This document shows positions 23,380 to 33,800 of a DNA stretch of 64,000 nt, one piece after another. Source of the stretch: Bradyrhizobium algeriense (GTDB lineage Bacteria; Pseudomonadota; Alphaproteobacteria; Rhizobiales; Xanthobacteraceae); NCBI RefSeq assembly GCF_036924595.1, contig NZ_JAZHRV010000001.1:6158501-6222500 (forward strand), read 5' to 3'. The notes beneath the pieces are model-generated. The model did not search any database. It saw only the letters and a program-made list of their open reading frames with translations, and was not told where the DNA came from. Position numbers and translations under genes: made by a program. Position 1 is the stretch's first letter, and the number at the start of each line of letters is the position of its first letter.

Positions 23380-25242
23380 TTACGTGTCTCTAATTAATTG
23401 AGAACGAGTCCCGGAAATCGTTTCGACCAGCAGTGCCCGATCAAGAAATGTGTTTCTAGCTTCGCAGCTTGTTTCGGAAACTAGGACGCAAGCATGGCAA
23501 GCTGCGCCCAATAGCGACCGCTCGTCTCCCGAAACGGATGGATCGTGATCAGCGCAAATCGGATCGTTCGAACACAGTCTAAAGCGGTCGCAAGCACTGA
23601 GAAGAAGTTGTGGGATCTGCTTCGCGATTTCTGTGAGCCCGCCGAGGGTTCCTTGAGCGCCTGCGCTGGCCGTGTAGATTAGGATCCCGAATCTGTCGCT
23701 CCGATCGGTATCATTACCAGCGATTGCATACACGCGTTCCTTCAACGAACTCAGGGGATAGCCGCACTCCAACGCGATTTCTTCCATGAGTGCGTGAGAT
23801 AGCGAATGAAGTAGAACGTAGGGCATTCCCGGAAATAGGTTTTTAACGTTATTCCTGGCTGCATGGTTAGCAGCACCGGCAACCAACATTTTGCTGCGAG
23901 CGATTACTGTATCTCGCTGTAGCCAAGCGCGAATGACGTTCGGCTTCAGCGTCAAAAACACTCCCTCGCCCAGTTGCTCCATTGCTGGAAGCCAGTCAGC
24001 ATTTTCTGAAAGCGGGGCTCCATCGACGGCCAACCGTACGTCTTCAAGCATTTGTTCGGCAAAGGTTGGTGCTGGCTCGAGCCGGGTAAAGCCATAAAGA
24101 CAGGTAACAGCCCGCAAGCGATGGACGGCGACAATCGACTGGAGAATCGGCTCATTGCTCCATGACAAACACCGATCCATTGCCTCAACGTTCAAAGTTT
24201 CGGCGAACAGGGGTTCGCCTGGAGCGTCGGCGCCTATCAGTTGATCGCCGCTGTTCAAAAGGTCGTATTCTGCGATCTTGGGATCCTGAATGGCTTCGCG
24301 CATCACCGCGTCGCGCAATTGCACAACGCGCGCATAAATCTCGTCGTTGCTGTAGCTGCCAATCGACGCGCCGATTTCCGGAACGTTCTTAAGGACGCCT
24401 ATGAAGGCTGGATCGGTTGCAGATTGGAGGCTCGCCCAGTGCTTTCGAATTGCTTGGCTAAGCGCATCCTCCAGAATTGGCAGTGAAATAAGCGTCACAG
24501 CTTGGGGAAAATAGGTATTTGTTGCCGAACGCGAAAGAAAATGAAGCTGCTCTGTGCAGCCGGCTTCTGCCGAATCGAGCCAAGGCCGATGCCCCTTACA
24601 GGTTCCGAGAAAGCCTGGTTTGAACGCGTCGGCAAGCGACACGCTGGGTCGCTCGCAGAGGCACCCGATCCGTATGTTTGCCGGGTCTGCACTTGTGCCC
24701 TGTTCTTCAATCCACATTGCCTCGTCGCACTTCGTCCCACGGTGGACGAGCCACTTCCAATCGATATCCTGTATGTGACCATCTTTGCATGCGCCGACGA
24801 AACGGATAGGTGTCACATCGATCTTTTTCCCGTCGTCCCTCTGAAATTTCTTACGATTTCCGGCTGCATCGAGCTCAGTCCAACGAACAAGCCGGCGGCG
24901 CCGCGGATTGGTAGTGCCAGATTCTACTATTCCCTCACAGGTGAACCACGTGGGAAAAACCCGAACAGCGATGCCTGCCGGATCCGGCTCGTTGCGATTC
25001 TCGCGAGCGATGGGCGGCGTGCGCAACTGCACTGGCTTTCCTGGCTCCCATCTTCCCGTTTGAGAAAGGACGGTCTGAAGGAGAGCCGTGAGTCGCGGTT
25101 CGCTTATTGATTTGAATGCAGCCTTGCTACCATCCCAATGGTCTAGGCCCGCAATCACCACGGACCGCGTTGGCAAATCCATCATTGCGCCTGGACCAAA
25201 GGAGTTGAAGAGTTGACTGAGACTTTGTTTGGGCGGGCTCAT
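23380..25242 (-). CDS. drmB: DISARM protein DrmB (DUF1998)
   Basis: DrmB is a core DISARM component that acts with helicase DrmA against incoming phage DNA. The start SQLFNSFGPGAMMDLPTRSV is the family signature. Residues about 490-620 form the DUF1998 region, with LPGMPYVLLHSLSHALMEE-like HSLSHAL and then a Cys cluster (CSNDPIC, AACHAC, SETSC) that probably binds zinc. Length is normal at 620 aa. Its ATG overlaps the drmA stop by four bases (ATGA at 25239-25242), so the two are translationally coupled. No PLD-type drmC follows on this strand. Confidence 0.92.
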   Translation of the reverse strand: MSPPKQSLSQLFNSFGPGAMMDLPTRSVVIAGLDHWDGSKAAFKSISEPRLTALLQTVLSQTGRWEPGKPVQLRTPPIARENRNEPDPAGIAVRVFPTWFTCEGIVESGTTNPRRRRLVRWTELDAAGNRKKFQRDDGKKIDVTPIRFVGACKDGHIQDIDWKWLVHRGTKCDEAMWIEEQGTSADPANIRIGCLCERPSVSLADAFKPGFLGTCKGHRPWLDSAEAGCTEQLHFLSRSATNTYFPQAVTLISLPILEDALSQAIRKHWASLQSATDPAFIGVLKNVPEIGASIGSYSNDEIYARVVQLRDAVMREAIQDPKIAEYDLLNSGDQLIGADAPGEPLFAETLNVEAMDRCLSWSNEPILQSIVAVHRLRAVTCLYGFTRLEPAPTFAEQMLEDVRLAVDGAPLSENADWLPAMEQLGEGVFLTLKPNVIRAWLQRDTVIARSKMLVAGAANHAARNNVKNLFPGMPYVLLHSLSHALMEEIALECGYPLSSLKERVYAIAGNDTDRSDRFGILIYTASAGAQGTLGGLTEIAKQIPQLLLSACDRFRLCSNDPICADHDPSVSGDERSLLGAACHACVLVSETSCEARNTFLDRALLVETISGTRSQLIRDT

Positions 25243-28200
25243 TGATCAGTGTCCCTTTCGTTGAGAGACCTGCCCAAGGGGTCGCAGGTTTTGAGGAACA
25301 CAGAGTATTCGACGTCGCGCATTGAGCGAGCTGCAGCAAATTGCTGATGCTCCGGATCAAGAAGTTCTGATGCCAAATCCAAAGGGTATTGGAGGAGCCG
25401 GCGCTCGGCTCCTGGGCCATCATACGTGAAGCCGCCACCTGTGGCAGTTTGGTTCTCGGCAACATCCGCCCACATTTCGAACAACTGCGTTGCGCGAGAG
25501 GCGACCCTTTCGATTGATTCGTTGTCCAGTCCGGCGGACTGTGCGCGTCTGCGAAGAGTGGCAACAACCAGCGCGCGGACGGCTGGGTGGTCATCGAGGC
25601 GTCTAACCGCGTCAGATGGCGAAAGGGCGGGATCGAAATGACGCGCTGCCGCAACCACTACCGCTGCAAGCGCCCGGTCCAGCGCGCGGGGTGAGAAAGG
25701 CGTTACACTCGTTGCTTCAACCGCTCGATAAAAAGAGCCGTGAAAAGCGCGGAATTGCTCATAGTGGGTGCGGTCCCGCGCTTTGTGAAGATTCAGAAGC
25801 GTGATCACTAGGCCGGGCCTGTTGCTGGCGCGTCCCACGCGACTCGTTGCTTGAATGTACTCAGCGGCCGTTTTGGGTTGTCCTTGGACAAGCATGAGGC
25901 CAAGACGGCTGATATCTAGGCCCACTGAGATCATGTTTGTCGCGAGTGCAACGTCGATACTTTCATCGTCAACTTGCGCAGTGGCGTCATGCAAAGGTCT
26001 GCCTAGACGCTCCTTCGCAAATGCGACGTCGTCAGTTGAAACGCGGGAGGTCAATTCTAACGGAAGGCGCATGGCGCGATTAGCAAAGGGTTTGCCGGAT
26101 GGGGCAATTCGGTAACGTTTATCGCCGTAGCTGGCTACGTGCTCTCGAATTTCGTCCTCGACGATCCGCCGCGCCCCGCCAAGTTCTCGGAGCGCGTTAA
26201 AATACGCGAGGATAGTCAAATAGGGGTCTGCTGGATCCTCGCTATTGGGCGTCGCTTCGCTGAGTGCCTGAGCACCAGAGAGCATGGTTTGCATCGTCCG
26301 CAGAAAAAGCAGCTTGGGACCGCGGCCCTGGCTGGCGATGCCAACATACAGGCGAGCCGGCTGTTCGGTTGAAGGTACCGTCTTTGCGAAAAAACTGTCC
26401 TTTCGGCTAATTCCCGGCGGAGGGAACACAGCAGTGCGGTCACGATCGAATAAGGAGCAGATTTGCTTTTGCGCCCGCCGCACTGTCGCCGTCGATGCCA
26501 CGATCTTTGGATGGACACTTTTACCGCTGACCTGTCTCGACGAAAGAAGGTCAATCGCGGCTTCATACAGCCCAGCCACGGTGCCAAGTGGGCCGGAGAT
26601 TAGATGAAGCTCGTCTTGGATAATCAAATCGGGCGGATCCAACCGGTGCCCGTTACCCAGTGGGCGCCCTTGGCCCGGCTCCGCCGCGCCGTAGAAGCCA
26701 CGATCCGGCTCAAAACGATCGACGTGGCCGAAAAATGCTCCGCTTTGACCCACCCATGGAAGGGCAGCGAATTTATCAATCGTAGCTATTAGGAACGCCG
26801 GCAGGCGACGATAGATTGGCTCGTCGACCACGATGATTGGTAGCGGACGATCACGAGTGAACTCACATTCAGCGTTTTCACATTTGAGAAGCAGGTTTTG
26901 CGGGGTCTGTTTGTTGGGTGTGAAATAAAAGCTCTCCGGCTTAAACGCCTCTCCGCACCATGGACAAGCCTTCAAGGGCACCGGAGATTTTTCGCTTTTT
27001 GGTCTTCGCTGATAACGGCCGAGCCAAGTCGTTGCAGCGTCTTTGTCGCTAGAATTGCGAGGTTTCAAATTGTTGGGCGAAGCCGCGCCTCCAACCCAAA
27101 GTCCAATTTCAATTGGCCAGTCACCAAGCGTCTTTCTGCCTTCGGCAGTTCGGGTTCGCAGTAGCTCTAGTGCACATATCAATCCGGCGGCACGCGATAG
27201 CTGGTCGAGCGTCAGGAGCCTTAGCGTGTAGCGCATGATCACGCTAACCCCCGCCCCGAGCATGCCCGGGCCGCGGATTCGGCGAAGCGAAATGGCATAT
27301 GCGGCGAGTCCGAGGTACGCCTCTGTCTTGCCACCGCCTGTCGGGAAAAATAGGAGGTCTACAATATCTCGCTCTAGGCTTGCCTTGTCTGTCATACCGG
27401 CAAGGTTGAGCAATATGAAGGCGAGTTGGAATGGTCGCCATTTCGGCGGATCTATCGCCTCTGGAGATATTTTTCGCAGTGCCGCTTCGCGCTGGCGGTT
27501 GGCCATGGCCATGGCGGTATTCATGATTGCGAATGCTTCTCGCGCGAGGGGATCGTTCTTTAGAACATTGATCCCACCTTCGATGCGTTGCCGCGCGGCA
27601 TCCATGTTATCGATCAGTGTGCCTGCCATATCTTTTCGCCTTGGGGCGAGCCCGTCCATGAGCGCCTGCTGGCTGCCTTGCCAGTCCGCGTAGAGTTTTG
27701 GCAGCGAATCGAGTGCAGCACCAAGTGCAGCAGGTCCGCTCGACGCAGCTTTCGCGAGTGCCTCGATTCCAAACTCTACATCGATATTTTCGTTTGCAAC
27801 GACACGTTCAACTTCCTCGGTTGGCAAAAAATCGGTCCAAACGCGGGTGACCGGAAGGGGTGTCTTGGCATCGTCGAAACGTTCGTCCCAACCGCCAGAC
27901 GTATTGCGTCCCACCGCATACTCGCGGACGTCGCTGTAATGTAAATCGCTGAGACGATGATCGAAATCGTCGGATTGATATGTTGAAAAATCATATCGCG
28001 GAGCGAACCCGCTCGCGCATTTCAGCTCCAGTCGAGCTTGAAATGCATATGCGATGTCCGTGTAAGGCGCTCGGGTGCGCTTTCGCCGATTGACCAGAAA
28101 TATAGTTACCACCCGAACGCGCTCGACGACCCCCTCGGGCGTTTTCTGATCGAGGACGCGTTGGTGAATTGAGAGTTCAAGTCCGCCGCCGGGACGTTGA

Positions 28201-28763
28201 GGTGCGGCGCTACCGGGAACTGGAATTCCTGATCGATTGCGCGTTATGTCGACTGGAAGTATGGCCTCGCCCGGAATTCGTATCCACTGCAGCTTCTCCG
28301 GCCGCTCGGGTTTAGGTTCACCTTTCTTCGTTTCGTCAGGGATCAGTAGCGAGTCCGGCAGCGGCGGCTCGGTTTTATAGTCGCCCCAAGTAGCACGCAG
28401 TGTCACCTCCCGAACGGTTTCCGGAAGCATCACTGTGATCGCGATTGACGATGGCAGAAAGCGATCCCGTGGGGGTTGGTCTGTCGGCTCCTTCTCTTCG
28501 GCATCGCCGTCTAGCGAAGAATCCAATGTCTCAGAAGCAAGAAGATCGTCTCCGGTCGCTTCGGCGACCTCTTCGGCATCGTCAGCCGCGGGCGGGACAC
28601 CATCGTATGCGGGCACGATAAAACCACCGAGATACCAACGGGACGGCTTCTCATCGTTGAGCACTTCGTGCGCGAGATCCGGATCAAGGTCCGGATGCGG
28701 ACCGATCAGATCACGCCGCAGGAGGTCCACCAGACCCCTTCGGATATCCACAGATTCGGTCAT
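25239..28763 (-). CDS. drmA: DISARM helicase DrmA
   Basis: Large SF2 helicase of 1174 aa, core of all DISARM types. Visible motifs are Walker A FFPTGGGKTEAYLG (about residue 470), a QDELH box in place of DEAH (about 714), a second RecA-like part with ATNMISVGLDISRLG, and motif VI QATSRVGRASNRPG (about 970). Four cysteines (CPWCGEAF; KCENAEC) lie between motifs I and II and probably bind zinc. I start at the ATG at 28763, which has GGAG upstream and overlaps the stop of the PIN gene as ATGA. The open frame upstream of it is antisense-like sequence. Known DrmA binds DNA and, with DrmB, blocks phage entry or replication. Confidence 0.93.
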   Translation of the reverse strand: MTESVDIRRGLVDLLRRDLIGPHPDLDPDLAHEVLNDEKPSRWYLGGFIVPAYDGVPPAADDAEEVAEATGDDLLASETLDSSLDGDAEEKEPTDQPPRDRFLPSSIAITVMLPETVREVTLRATWGDYKTEPPLPDSLLIPDETKKGEPKPERPEKLQWIRIPGEAILPVDITRNRSGIPVPGSAAPQRPGGGLELSIHQRVLDQKTPEGVVERVRVVTIFLVNRRKRTRAPYTDIAYAFQARLELKCASGFAPRYDFSTYQSDDFDHRLSDLHYSDVREYAVGRNTSGGWDERFDDAKTPLPVTRVWTDFLPTEEVERVVANENIDVEFGIEALAKAASSGPAALGAALDSLPKLYADWQGSQQALMDGLAPRRKDMAGTLIDNMDAARQRIEGGINVLKNDPLAREAFAIMNTAMAMANRQREAALRKISPEAIDPPKWRPFQLAFILLNLAGMTDKASLERDIVDLLFFPTGGGKTEAYLGLAAYAISLRRIRGPGMLGAGVSVIMRYTLRLLTLDQLSRAAGLICALELLRTRTAEGRKTLGDWPIEIGLWVGGAASPNNLKPRNSSDKDAATTWLGRYQRRPKSEKSPVPLKACPWCGEAFKPESFYFTPNKQTPQNLLLKCENAECEFTRDRPLPIIVVDEPIYRRLPAFLIATIDKFAALPWVGQSGAFFGHVDRFEPDRGFYGAAEPGQGRPLGNGHRLDPPDLIIQDELHLISGPLGTVAGLYEAAIDLLSSRQVSGKSVHPKIVASTATVRRAQKQICSLFDRDRTAVFPPPGISRKDSFFAKTVPSTEQPARLYVGIASQGRGPKLLFLRTMQTMLSGAQALSEATPNSEDPADPYLTILAYFNALRELGGARRIVEDEIREHVASYGDKRYRIAPSGKPFANRAMRLPLELTSRVSTDDVAFAKERLGRPLHDATAQVDDESIDVALATNMISVGLDISRLGLMLVQGQPKTAAEYIQATSRVGRASNRPGLVITLLNLHKARDRTHYEQFRAFHGSFYRAVEATSVTPFSPRALDRALAAVVVAAARHFDPALSPSDAVRRLDDHPAVRALVVATLRRRAQSAGLDNESIERVASRATQLFEMWADVAENQTATGGGFTYDGPGAERRLLQYPLDLASELLDPEHQQFAAARSMRDVEYSVFLKTCDPLGRSLNERDTDQ

Positions 28764-29275
28764 GGCCCTTTTTTCTCCAGCAAAACCAGTTGCGTAAGAG
28801 TTTGCTCCAGCCACTTTTGCGTATGAGCCTGTCGCAGCTCGGTTTTGGGACGGTGACCGACGTCGGAGAGCAATCGCTCGAGCGAAACGAGCCGCTCGCG
28901 AAATCCCAGCCGAATGCCAACCCTTAGACTGGCTTTGTCTGGCCCACAGAGTACCCAATCGTCCGGACGCGTAATTGCATGCGACCAAAGCATCAGTTCA
29001 CCCGCGTCCAAAAAACGCAATTGCTCGGTTTCCAGCAAAGCGGCGGCGCGCTGTGCGTCGGTCACCGAATGAACTGCTTTCAAGGTATCCCGTAGCATTT
29101 TTCTATCAATTTGCTGTTCGCGAGTACGGCGCTGAAGGCCGGTCTGTGTCTCGATCTCACACATTTCGACCGTCTCGACAGCATATCCACTGGTCAACGC
29201 CTTCCACGACGAAACTCGCCAGCACTCAATGATGACGTTCGTGTCCACCAAAATGGGTCCACGGTGCCGCGACAT
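28760..29275 (-). CDS. PIN-domain protein, probable RNase toxin
   Basis: PIN domains are Mg-dependent nucleases, often VapC-type toxins. This 171-residue protein has the first catalytic Asp in GPILVDTNVIIECW (residue 11), an acidic pair in LDAGELMLWSHA (about 88-91) and a further Asp in CGPDKAS (about 110), in the order expected for the fold. An extra C-terminal 50 residues are basic and helical. It starts 7 bases after the XRE-ImmA gene, whose stop codon forms part of its GAGG ribosome site, and its stop overlaps the drmA start (ATGA). An XRE-ImmA/IrrE gene followed by a PIN gene is a toxin-antitoxin-like arrangement. Its place inside a DISARM operon is unusual. Confidence 0.8.
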   Translation of the reverse strand: MSRHRGPILVDTNVIIECWRVSSWKALTSGYAVETVEMCEIETQTGLQRRTREQQIDRKMLRDTLKAVHSVTDAQRAAALLETEQLRFLDAGELMLWSHAITRPDDWVLCGPDKASLRVGIRLGFRERLVSLERLLSDVGHRPKTELRQAHTQKWLEQTLTQLVLLEKKGP

Positions 29276-29282
29276 CGACGCC

Positions 29283-30392
29283 TCACAGATCGTAGGGCGC
29301 GTCGACGCCGTGAGCTCTGAAAAGATCGGCAAGCTCGTCGATCGCGAGGCCGAGTAAATATGAAACCCGTCGGACTGCGACGCGGCCTTCGTCAACCGCG
29401 CGGGCAATTACTGAGATGAAGGTCTTCGAGAACAGCGGCGGCAAAGGCTCCTTTTCGGGCTTCGTCCTGCCATTGTTGCGCAGTTTGTCCTCCCGAATTG
29501 CTGCGGCAGTGGATCTGTCGAGACGCTTCAAGTCGACGAGCCGCCATCGCAGTGCCGAGGAACTCACGCGAAGCTCATCTGCTGCCGCGTTAAGCCTCTT
29601 AATGAGATCGTCACCCTTGAGCCCTGACCAGTCCCCGTATCGATCGAGAACCGACGCCGGCATGAGGAGCGCGGAAGCAAAATTATCGGCAAGCTGTTCA
29701 ACCCGGGTTCGTCGCTTTGGTGCGACGTCTTCGACATGCTCTGGCGGCATCGCATCCCAGGTGAGGATGTGGAAGAGCTCGTGAGCGAGATCGAAATGAC
29801 GGCGTCCAGGTATCTCGCGGCGGTTAATCAGGACGACGTCTAGCTCCGGCAATCTGCAAGCAGCGCCTGAAATCCCATTGATCGCATCGACCATCAATAC
29901 AAGAATTCCGAGCTCGCGCTCCATTGTGTCAGCGAGCGTGATTGCAGGAATCTCACCGAGCTTGAATTCTAAAGCGAAGCGTTCGCCGGCCGCTGCCGCA
30001 TTGTCGAAGCTCGATTGACTAGTTAGTGCAAGCGTACGGCGCAGAAGAGGTGTTTCGCGCCCAATTTGCGGGGCTAAGGTACGGAAGGCAGCAATGAATC
30101 GGCCTGCATCGACTTCGTAGTCCGCGAGCGCGCGTCCAACGAGTCCGCTTTGGCGCCAGGAGAATCGGCCTTCACCGACGAGCAGGAACGGATCCGTGAA
30201 ATAGTCGAGTTGAACGCCAAACAGTTCCACTGCCCGAACCAATTCCTCCGCTGTTACGCGACGGTCGCCAGTCTCGATTGCGGAGAGGGTCTGGCGATCC
30301 TTGAATCCAAAACGCTGCGCAAGGTCCTCCTGCGAGAACCCTTGCTTCTCTCGCAGTGCTCGAATTCGGATTCCAATCGTGGCGGTGCTCAT
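29283..30392 (-). CDS. XRE-family regulator with ImmA/IrrE metallopeptidase domain
   Basis: The 369-residue protein has an N-terminal helix-turn-helix (residues about 8-62: IRALREKQGFSQEDLAQRFG, then TLSAIETGDRRVTAEEL) and a zinc peptidase domain with HFDLAHELFHIL (HExxH near 200) and EQLADNFASALLMP. ImmA/IrrE proteins cleave or relieve repressors after a stress signal; fused to XRE they also act as antitoxins of PIN or other toxins. The ATG follows GGGAG. A perfect 9-base inverted repeat lies 27 bases upstream and is the likely operator. The gene opens the xre-pin-drmA-drmB group. Confidence 0.9.
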   Translation of the reverse strand: MSTATIGIRIRALREKQGFSQEDLAQRFGFKDRQTLSAIETGDRRVTAEELVRAVELFGVQLDYFTDPFLLVGEGRFSWRQSGLVGRALADYEVDAGRFIAAFRTLAPQIGRETPLLRRTLALTSQSSFDNAAAAGERFALEFKLGEIPAITLADTMERELGILVLMVDAINGISGAACRLPELDVVLINRREIPGRRHFDLAHELFHILTWDAMPPEHVEDVAPKRRTRVEQLADNFASALLMPASVLDRYGDWSGLKGDDLIKRLNAAADELRVSSSALRWRLVDLKRLDRSTAAAIREDKLRNNGRTKPEKEPLPPLFSKTFISVIARAVDEGRVAVRRVSYLLGLAIDELADLFRAHGVDAPYDL

Positions 30393-30885
30393 AACAATCT
30401 CCCTCGCCACACGATAATCTTGCAAAACTAATTTTGCAAGAAATGATTGCAATTCGAGATATGAAATATGGGACGTTCTATAAATCCGGGGGTCGAATTT
30501 AACTAAAGACAGCAATTTCAATGAGATAGAGCCTCGGAAGCGCCTTCGGAAGCCAGTAGCCGGGCAACTGTTTGCTTCAGTCGATTGGCGCGTTCTTGTA
30601 CTTTGGAGCAACCGACATTCGGCGAGCATGTGCTGTGGTCTACTCGGTCCATTTGGCAGTTGTGCCGGGTCCATTGACCGTCTGAGGGGTGATTTCAGCC
30701 CCGCCAATATTCGGTCGCCGCCAATAGCATCCTTTCTTACAAGTTCATCGAGGACAAAAGCCGGCATGGGCCCGAACGGGACAAGTCACGCGTTGGGAAA
30801 TAACTGCAACTCAGGGATGAGCTTTTCTTCGATCATCTCCCGCCTGAACGGGCGCTTATCGACATTCGTCTCCTTCGCAATCCAA
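30393..30885. other. 490-base spacer inside the DISARM locus
   Basis: It holds the operator and promoter of the XRE-ImmA gene. The rest has no supported gene. Two short minus-strand frames read protein-like: MIEEKLIPELQLFPNA near 30825-30780, and MPAFVLDELVRKDAIGG at 30767 in another frame. They may be remnants of a gene that once lay here. Confidence 0.45.
30419..30440 (-). promoter_or_regulatory. Perfect inverted repeat, probable operator of the XRE-ImmA gene
   Basis: CTTGCAAAA (30419-30427), four bases, then TTTTGCAAG (30432-30440) form a perfect palindrome 27 bases before the start codon. The size and position fit autorepression by a dimeric XRE protein. Confidence 0.7.
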
Positions 30886-33800
30886 CTATTCCGCCTCGTA
30901 CTCTTCGCCGTCTTCGCTGTCGTTAGCAATGAGGGCGCCATTGGCGCTTACCAAGCCGAGACGAACCTCCTCGGTGTGCCGCTCGACATTGAGCGCGAGA
31001 AGACGCGCCAGAACTTCATCCCGAAAACCTGAGGACCAAAACAGTCGACCTTGATAGGCGTGGTCGTCTTCAGTCTGTTCATTTAGAAAGACAGGTTGTG
31101 CTTGCTCTGCGAGATCGTGCCAGCCGTAAGCGCGAAGCGTCGTGCGATCCATCTTCGCATGCAGTTCGCGTAGGTGTTGGACGTCTGAACTGCCTTCGGT
31201 TGCATCATGGAAACGATTATATATCCGCGTCGTGCCCTCATTGCGAGCGATCATTAGCGTCGCGCGGTGTGAATGGTAGGCCATGCCGGCGGACTCCAGA
31301 TCCGACAGATCCTTGAGCTCAGAGGGAAACGGAAATGTTTCAAAACAGTCGGATGGAGCGTAACGTAAATCGTCCTTCATAGAAGACGAAAAAAATCGCG
31401 CCCATACTTCGTGTATGCGGGACTGAAGCAGAGCAAAAGATGAGAAGTTAGAAAAAGAGAATGCAATGACTGTAGACGCGAATATTCCTTGGTTCGTGCG
31501 AAGGGCCATTTGAAGATGCGGCGAAGTTTGTGGAGCCACGAGGACTAAAGGAAGCCCTTCAATCGCGATATACAGCCCTTTTTGCGGTTCACCGTGCTTC
31601 CACCAATTTTGCCGCCGGTGTTCTCGGTTGTCTGTGTCTCTAACGGGTTTAACCAGTCGGTTCACGGCAGAAAAAAGCGCGCCTCCTCGACGCTCGGCAT
31701 CCTCGAGGTTTAAATCCCCAAAATCAATGACGTAGCGGCGGTGCATCTGATGAACATCGTTCGCAACGTCTTCACCGGAAGTATACGGCTTAACAAACTC
31801 GGACAATGTTGCATCGTTGGTGAGAATCTCGTTCATGTCGCGCAGCGATAGTGTTTCGCCCTTCTTCGCACGCGCGTCATCAAACAAAAAACCCGCGCCT
31901 ACTGGGTTGGTTCCTTGGAAAGCCGTTCTAGAATTTTTCTTTAGGAGCGCGGGGTTGGTATCGAAATCTCCTTCGACTAAAAAGGCCGATACTCGCCTCA
32001 CATTCTTACCATTCAAGGTGGCCTCACCCTTGTTGCTTTTTGTGATGTGAATAACGGAAACGACCACTGCCGCCTCGCCGGGCCACTGTAAGCGTTTCAC
32101 CGCCCGACTAATTCGTCCGCCTGCAGCGAGGATCGCAGTCAAGCCGGTCGTACGAGTGTCGCCTTGTCCTACTGTGTTCGTTGCAATGAGCCCGCACGCC
32201 CCCCTTTGACGGATGAGACCGAAAGTGCGGCGAAAGAAATGAGCAACAAGATCGGAGTTTCCATGCGTGCCGGCATGCAGCACCTTCAACCAATCGAGGA
32301 AGCCATCACGGTTAGATGTGGTTGTCGTGTTTTTGCCCGCAAAGGGGGGGTTCCCCACAATGGCATCGAACCCCGGATTGTCTCTCGTAAAAACTTCTGG
32401 AAACTCCAGTTCCCAGTGGAATGGCCGGATGGGGTGTGCGCCCTGCGTGAGCGTCGCGGCAACGGTAGCCAACCTTTCGGTGCGATCAGTTTCCGAGCTA
32501 AGGCCCGTAAGTAACTTAGCAACCTCGACCCTCTTTTCCTCACGCTTCCGCGGCTTGTCTGCCGAAAAGAATGCGGCGACGACCGCGTCACCATATAGGC
32601 GAGGTCCCTCTAGCTTTTTTTCGACGATACGATGACGCGCCTCTTGGATTGCGCGCGTGACGTCGTCCGAGGCAAATTGGATATCGCGGCGTCCAATCGC
32701 GACCTCGTTGACTCGCTCTCGTAAGAGGCCTCGCAGTAGCGGCGCGCTATCTTTCGATAAGTCCCAATGAGCTGCCTCGATTTGTTCCCGCGTTAGGCCA
32801 ATGAGGCTATTGCCCGATTTGACCGCGTGATCGAGAAACGTAAATTCGTGTTCGCGGGCCAGCGTGGCAAGCCACAGCGATAGTCGGGCGAGGTCAACCG
32901 CGAGTGGATTTTTGTCCACTCCATAGAGTGAGCGTTGGGCAACTAGGCGGCAGGCATGCAGCGCCTCATCCTCGTCGGGGGGGATAGCTGGCTTAAGATC
33001 CTTATTCTTGCCCCATGCCTTCTCTAGTCGTTCTCCAATTTGCCGACAGGCCTCAACCAAGAAGGCCCCCGACCCGCAAGCCGGATCGCAGACCTTGATA
33101 TCCAACACCTGATCAGGCGTCGCGTCCTCGCCTATGCGCTCGAAGGCTGGTTCCAGTGCGTAACGGACTATCGGCTCAGTGAGGGTGCGCGGCGTATAGT
33201 GGCTCCCTGATTGGCGGCGCTCATCTGTTGGCTGCAGGATTGGACTGCCCGCTTGAACCACGTGGCCTCCCGGCGACCCCCGTGGATCGGAGATAGCGGC
33301 AAGTGCCTCTGTAAGTGTTCCAGCGTCTTTAGCATTTTTGATGGCTTCGAGTTTTCGGCCTGTGGGTGATACGCCCCATTCCTTGAGAAGCTTTTGGCGA
33401 TCTGGGGCCTTTTTCTGCCCAAGGAATAGAATGTCGACGAATACCGGAAGGTTTTTTTCGCCTTTAACGGCAATCATGGGCCCGGAGGCGCGCTGAATGG
33501 TAAAGCCCATGATCGTTTCATAGACCGAGCCAATCTGCTCAACATCGAGAGATCGGTAGGAGAGGCGCTCCCGCACGCGCTCACCGGTGAACGAACGCGC
33601 CTCAACCGTCATCAGCCCTTCAAGGATCCGAAGGACGGCGCCATCGCGGATTGGAAGCACTTTTGCGGCCGCCCGCGGCTCACCTTCGTTCCGGCTTTCG
33701 AGAAACGGAAAGACATTTGTATCGAACAATTTGCCGCCACGGGCGGTAATCCATCCGGATGGATGACCGCCGTGGACCAGCCGGAATAGCGCCAGCAGTC

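Noticed and set aside
28764..28988. N-terminal extension of DrmA up to 28988
   Set aside because: It would overlap the PIN gene by 75 codons and is not family-like; the ATG at 28763 overlaps the PIN stop as ATGA.
30393..30767. N-terminal extension of the XRE-ImmA protein up to 30767
   Set aside because: The internal ATG at 30392 has a good ribosome site and begins the helix-turn-helix as in relatives; the extension would cover the palindromic operator.
30628..31032. Rightward 134-codon frame at the end of drmMI
   Set aside because: It is antisense to the drmMI C-terminus and has no ribosome site; the drmMI frame has strong family support.
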